Origin: 2-12-FULL-41-16 sp964473715
Lineage (GTDB): Bacteria > Patescibacteriota > Patescibacteriia > Magasanikbacterales > UBA922
Reading direction: 5' to 3'
Assembly (NCBI GenBank): GCA_964473715.1
Contig: CAYYQC010000042.1
Location: 1-7,526 of the forward strand
DNA: 7,526 bases
In this document: one piece after another, positions 5,093 through 7,526 of the stretch
Layout of the letters: each line of letters opens with the position of its first letter
Position numbering within the stretch: position 1 is the stretch's first letter
Program-made: the position numbers and the translations under genes
The notes under the pieces: model-generated
The model's database searches: none
What the model was told of the DNA's origin: nothing
What the model saw: the letters and a program-made list of their open reading frames with translations, nothing else

Positions 5093-6772
5093 TTAGAGAT
5101 TTTTATCAGTATTGATATCTTTTACCCAGGCTTTTACCTCGCTTGGGTTAAAATCACCAGTACTACTAATTGGGTCACCGATTTGATAGTTGGAAAATAA
5201 GAAATCAGGGATTGTTTTTATCTGACGAGCCCAACTAGAACCATATAAACTACGCGCAATAGTTTCACTGGCTAAAGCCCGTAACACTCCGCTTTTGTCT
5301 ACTGCGTACACTACTGGGTCAGAACTAATTTTTACCAGCGTACCAGGGCGATAGGTTACATTTCCGCCAATTTTAATGGCCGCCATTTGCGCTGGTGAAA
5401 TACTTTTTACACCTGAGAAATTACTGTACCAGGTTTTAAAAATATCTTCATTGTAAAACACATAGCGTTTACCATCACCACCATAAAAATAAACACTTGG
5501 GTTATTGGTAGCTTTAATTAATACTCCGGTTGCAAGTGGCGCAACAATTGGAGAATTTTTAACTGGAGTTTGAGCAGGGTTAGATACTGGTTGGTTTGTA
5601 CCAGCCACACAGATTGGCTGAGAAACCACAGTATTTGAGTCTGCGGAGAATCTCAAAATTTGACCATTGTGAACTACTTGAGCCTTAGAGCTAGGCAAGG
5701 AAGCAGTGATAAAATCACGCACTGTGACATAACCACTACCACTTACAGTACAAGAAGTATCAGTCACCGCATTATAATAATATAATTCTTTACTAGAAGT
5801 ATTTTCAGTTAAAACATTTAAATTATTTGCCCTTACATATTGAATATTTGAAGCTTGATCATAGGCAGGGGAAACAAAATTAGTGCCTAAATCTTTATGA
5901 GTGGTATTACTGTTGGTATTATATACTAAGTAATTAGCCCCTGTTTTCTTTTCTTTAGAAAGAATTACTCTACCTTGGGCAACATCAGCAACAAGAGGAT
6001 ATCGCAAATTTGTTAAAACAGAATATTTAGCATCCCCACTATTTACCGTACTATATGGCGCGGTCACTGGAGAAGCACTCCCTACCTCTCGCAACCGGTA
6101 ATAGTTAACCATTGTGTCTATAGTAGCTTTGGTTGCACCAGGGCGATATCCCTGATAAAAACCCCATGTACGCTTACCATCCAATGTTCCGACAATTTCG
6201 TAAGAAGAAATCAAATTTTCACTAGTTACTTTACTTTCATCTCCAGTCAAAGAAAATAATTCCTTATTTGTTACCATTTTATGGGTATTCAAGTCAAAAA
6301 CATGGGTACCATAACCATTACAAGGCTGATTTACACTGTCTGGATCAATTGCCGCTGATGATTCAAGAATATATAAAACTTGGCTAGAATTTAACATTTG
6401 AAAAACTCCTACTGGGCAAGATTTTTCTAAAGTACCAAAACTATTAAATGTTTCAATAGTAGTAGCTAATCCAGTATCAAAAGAATACTTGTGAATTGCT
6501 GGAGCAACTATATTTTCAACCCAGTAAACACCGTCACTAAGCACAGTTATGCCCGCATAACCCATTCCATTATCATTTGAACCAATTTCCTTACTTTCCT
6601 TCGTGGTCATGTTATACAAAAATATGGCATTTTTGTTAAAGAACGCGACTTTATTACCATATGCAGCATAACCTACCAACCGATCATCAGCAATAGTTGC
6701 TGCGTGAGCAGGTAGTAACGACGGCACCAACAACGAAAAAACCAAAACAAAACTTACAATAATATTTTTCAT
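5093..6772 (-). CDS. Secreted protein: predicted beta-propeller plus duplicated C-terminal module
   Basis: I do not know a named function for this 559-residue protein. Residues 1-24 are a clear Sec signal peptide (MKN, hydrophobic core, then PAHA with cleavage before Ala25). Residues 27-385 hold repeated short strands of the type 'NKVAFFNKNAIFLYNMTTKE', 'GVYWVENI..AIHKYSFDTG' and 'ELYYYNAVTDTS', which look like the blades of a TolB/WD40-like propeller. Four cysteines (119, 151, 341, 388) could form disulfides. A Pro/Asn/Thr-rich linker (about 390-414) leads to two copies of one module, at 416-472 and 477-535, offset by 61 residues: GVLIK..NNPSVY..GDGKR...WY against GTLVK..SDPVVY..KSGVLR...LY. 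I have seen this type of module at the ends of CPR surface proteins; a role in cell-wall or envelope attachment is only a guess. No anchor helix or LPXTG follows. A hairpin abuts the start codon, no Shine-Dalgarno is present, and no clear terminator follows the stop. Confidence 0.85.
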   Translation of the reverse strand: MKNIIVSFVLVFSLLVPSLLPAHAATIADDRLVGYAAYGNKVAFFNKNAIFLYNMTTKESKEIGSNDNGMGYAGITVLSDGVYWVENIVAPAIHKYSFDTGLATTIETFNSFGTLEKSCPVGVFQMLNSSQVLYILESSAAIDPDSVNQPCNGYGTHVFDLNTHKMVTNKELFSLTGDESKVTSENLISSYEIVGTLDGKRTWGFYQGYRPGATKATIDTMVNYYRLREVGSASPVTAPYSTVNSGDAKYSVLTNLRYPLVADVAQGRVILSKEKKTGANYLVYNTNSNTTHKDLGTNFVSPAYDQASNIQYVRANNLNVLTENTSSKELYYYNAVTDTSCTVSGSGYVTVRDFITASLPSSKAQVVHNGQILRFSADSNTVVSQPICVAGTNQPVSNPAQTPVKNSPIVAPLATGVLIKATNNPSVYFYGGDGKRYVFYNEDIFKTWYSNFSGVKSISPAQMAAIKIGGNVTYRPGTLVKISSDPVVYAVDKSGVLRALASETIARSLYGSSWARQIKTIPDFLFSNYQIGDPISSTGDFNPSEVKAWVKDINTDKNL

Positions 6773-6776
6773 AAAA

Positions 6777-6815
6777 AAATAAAAGAGTTAACTATTACAG
6801 TCTACTCTTTTATTT
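6777..6815 (-). promoter_or_regulatory. AT-rich 12-bp leader hairpin next to the secreted-protein start
   Basis: Read on the minus strand, AAATAAAAGAGT (6815-6804) pairs perfectly with ACTCTTTTATTT (6788-6777) around a 15-base loop that can add three inner pairs. Four more T residues (6776-6773) lead straight into the ATG at 6772. The shape, a stem followed by a T-run in this direction only, resembles a weak intrinsic terminator or attenuator. It could equally be a 5' stabilising hairpin or a start-blocking structure. I see only a poor promoter upstream: TTGTTG (6849-6844), 17 bases, then TTTACT (6826-6821). Confidence 0.5.
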
Positions 6816-6846
6816 AAAAAAGTAAAATTTAATTGTGCCCTACCAA

Positions 6847-6880
6847 CAAAAAACCGTCCAATCCGGACGGTTTTTGTTTT
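6847..6880. terminator. Intrinsic terminator after the cysteine-rich gene
   Basis: CCGTCC (6854-6859) pairs with GGACGG (6865-6870) around the loop AATCC, extended by five A-T pairs. On the minus strand the stem is followed by TTTTTTGTT, directly downstream of the TAA at 6879-6881, so it ends the cysteine-rich gene. A T-rich tail (TTTTTGTTTT, 6871-6880) also follows on the plus strand, so it could work both ways, although I see no plus-strand gene that needs it. Confidence 0.88.
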
Positions 6881-7001
6881 ACTCATCATCTGAGCCAAAG
6901 CCATCATAGCTCACTTTGCAGCCACAACAGGTTTCACAAAAACTACAATCAGGACACATCATGTCCTCAATTACTGATTTAGAACAATTTTCACAACTCA
7001 T
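6879..7001 (-). CDS. Small cysteine-rich protein, 40 aa, probable zinc-binding
   Basis: The minus strand from ATG 7001-6999 to TAA 6881-6879 encodes 40 residues, beginning MSCENCSKSVIEDMMCPDC. Eight are cysteines: C3xxC6, then C16xxC19xxC22xxC25, C26 and C28. The paired CxxC knuckles suggest a compact metal-binding (zinc-ribbon-like) fold; a redox or metal-storage role cannot be excluded. The tail after C28 is acidic (DGFGSDDE). There is no signal peptide, so it should be cytoplasmic. It is a convincing gene despite its size: a near-consensus promoter ends 24 bp upstream of the ATG, an intrinsic terminator begins a few bases after the stop, and it fills the gap between the atpC terminator and the secreted-protein leader. 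No Shine-Dalgarno is visible in the leader of about 17 nt. I do not recognise a named family, and a 40-residue ORF is easily missed by length-filtered gene calling. Confidence 0.82.
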   Translation of the reverse strand: MSCENCSKSVIEDMMCPDCSFCETCCGCKVSYDGFGSDDE

Positions 7002-7024
7002 AAATATATTATTTAAGTGGGGCA

Positions 7025-7053
7025 ATTATAGCAGCCAATTATCAAAAAGTCAA
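7025..7053 (-). promoter_or_regulatory. Near-consensus promoter of the cysteine-rich gene
   Basis: On the minus strand TTGACT (7053-7048), 17 bases, and TATAAT (7030-7025) match the sigma-70 consensus at 11 of 12 positions. Initiation is expected near 7018, leaving about 17 nt of AT-rich leader before the ATG at 7001. The promoter lies just past the atpC terminator, so the small gene is independent of the ATP synthase operon. Confidence 0.88.
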
Positions 7054-7082
7054 TCCCCAGACCTTAATGCTCAATTTTTACT

Positions 7083-7112
7083 AAAAAAGCCCCCAAAGTG
7101 GAGGCTTTTTTT
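7083..7112. terminator. Intrinsic terminator of the ATP synthase operon
   Basis: AAAAAAGCC (7083-7091) pairs with GGCTTTTTT (7103-7111). After one C-A mismatch a further three pairs (7093-7095 with 7099-7101) close on the loop AAG. Read on the minus strand it begins 13 bp after the atpC stop and ends in six T residues, so it terminates the ATP synthase transcript. Seven T residues (7106-7112) on the plus strand make it potentially bidirectional. Confidence 0.88.
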
Positions 7113-7124
7113 ATTTACTGAATA

Positions 7125-7526
7125 CTAGGATTGGGTTTTACCAACATCGCGATACTTTTTGCCAACTCGCAAACGGGCCAATTCTTTTTCCATTTTGGCC
7201 ATAATCAGGGCGTATTCCTCTTCTTCCAAAGTTTGTTTTTGACTCATCAGTTCTACCGCGCGAGCGCGAGCGGCTTCGGCGCGAGACAGGTCAATGTGTT
7301 CGGCCTTTTCCGCAGTTTCGGCTAATACATATACGGTACTGTTGGGACGAATCTCGACTACACCACCAGAAACCGCCATATTTGTTTCTACACCATTTTT
7401 CTTCACACGAAGTTCACCGGCTTCAACCAAAGAAACCAGTGGTACATGATGCGGGAGCACAGTAATTTCACCAGTGGTTGTCGGAATGCTCACTGAATCA
7501 GCCTGACTATCATAAGCCACGCCATC
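7125..7526 (-). CDS. atpC: ATP synthase F1 epsilon subunit, 5'-truncated by the window edge
   Basis: The reading frame is open through the right edge; 133 residues are visible and only about ten N-terminal ones should be missing. It is the epsilon subunit of F1, part of the central stalk linking proton flow to catalysis and able to inhibit ATP hydrolysis. The N-terminal beta-sandwich shows 'DGVAYDSQADSVSIPTTTGEI' ending in TVLPHHVPLVSLV, the family signature, then GELRVKKNG and VSGGVVEIRPNSTVYVLAE. The C-terminal two-helix domain is complete (from about AEHIDLSRAEAARARA to EKELARLRVGKKYRD). A GTG at 7520 could be read as a start, but the preceding DG and the alignment (normally MxxxIVTPxG...) show it is an internal Val. 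As atpC is usually last in its operon, atpD is expected just outside to the right, and the terminator 13 bp downstream fits. Confidence 0.95.
   Translation of the reverse strand, partial: DGVAYDSQADSVSIPTTTGEITVLPHHVPLVSLVEAGELRVKKNGVETNMAVSGGVVEIRPNSTVYVLAETAEKAEHIDLSRAEAARARAVELMSQKQTLEEEEYALIMAKMEKELARLRVGKKYRDVGKTQS

Noticed and set aside
5080..5097. TCTAAAA/TTTTAGA inverted repeat at the stop of the secreted-protein gene as a terminator
   Set aside because: The stem is only 7 bp, almost all A-T, overlaps the stop codon and has no T-run after it on the minus strand.
7131..7325. Plus-strand open frame within atpC
   Set aside because: It is antisense to conserved epsilon-subunit sequence. 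The same applies to the antisense frames within typA (for example 3166-3480, 4093-4287, 4345-4545, 4579-4773) and within the AlgI-type gene (1814-1996).
265..7526. Alternative genetic code with TGA read as glycine, as in some CPR lineages
   Set aside because: All seven genes end in TAA or TAG, but none has an in-frame TGA within a conserved region. Family lengths fit the standard code, so nothing supports recoding.
1..7526. CRISPR array, tRNA, rRNA, transposase or prophage genes
   Set aside because: I saw no regularly spaced direct repeats, no cloverleaf with CCA-type end, no rRNA-like segment and no transposase or integrase motifs in any frame.

Overview
The window looks like a piece of a Candidatus Patescibacteria (CPR) chromosome. 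This placement is inferred from protein style and not from a marker gene. The supporting signs are a short cold-shock protein of CPR type, a BipA with a divergent G5 motif, a secreted protein ending in a duplicated 'LIK..P.VY' module that I associate with CPR surface proteins, AT-rich intergenic DNA, and a complete lack of Shine-Dalgarno sequences before the six visible starts. Genes end in TAA or TAG and read normally with the standard code.

Layout. Positions 1-130 are a GC-rich (about 62% G+C by count) block of stem-loops ending in a 15-bp hairpin with a UACG tetraloop, probably the tail of something off the left edge. A near-consensus sigma-70 promoter (157-185) drives the only clear plus-strand gene, a 64-residue cold-shock protein (265-459). 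A bidirectional terminator (474-509) separates it from a convergent minus-strand series. In transcription order (right to left) that series is: the end of atpC (7125-7526, 5' part outside the window) and its terminator; a 40-residue cysteine-rich protein (6879-7001) with its own promoter and terminator; a secreted propeller-like protein (5093-6772); typA/bipA (3159-4949) behind a perfect consensus promoter; then an AlgI-type MBOAT acyltransferase (1699-3135) and an AlgJ/AlgX-like SGNH protein (539-1696), 2 bp apart.

How the genes fit together. AlgI-like and AlgJ/X-like proteins form a known two-part machine: the membrane MBOAT passes an acetyl group across the membrane and the anchored SGNH enzyme places it on an extracellular polymer. 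Here the pair probably O-acetylates a surface polysaccharide. It lies directly after typA with no terminator between them, so it can be read from the typA promoter, but a second extended -10 promoter and a 26-bp palindrome sit exactly at the algI start. The other genes (ATP synthase epsilon, BipA, cold-shock protein) are housekeeping.

The most noteworthy items are the cysteine-rich microprotein with its own transcription unit, the palindrome over the algI start codon, the absence of Shine-Dalgarno sequences, the duplicated C-terminal module of the secreted protein, the AT-rich hairpin abutting that protein's start, and the structured GC-rich block at the left edge. I found no CRISPR array, tRNA, rRNA, insertion sequence or prophage gene.
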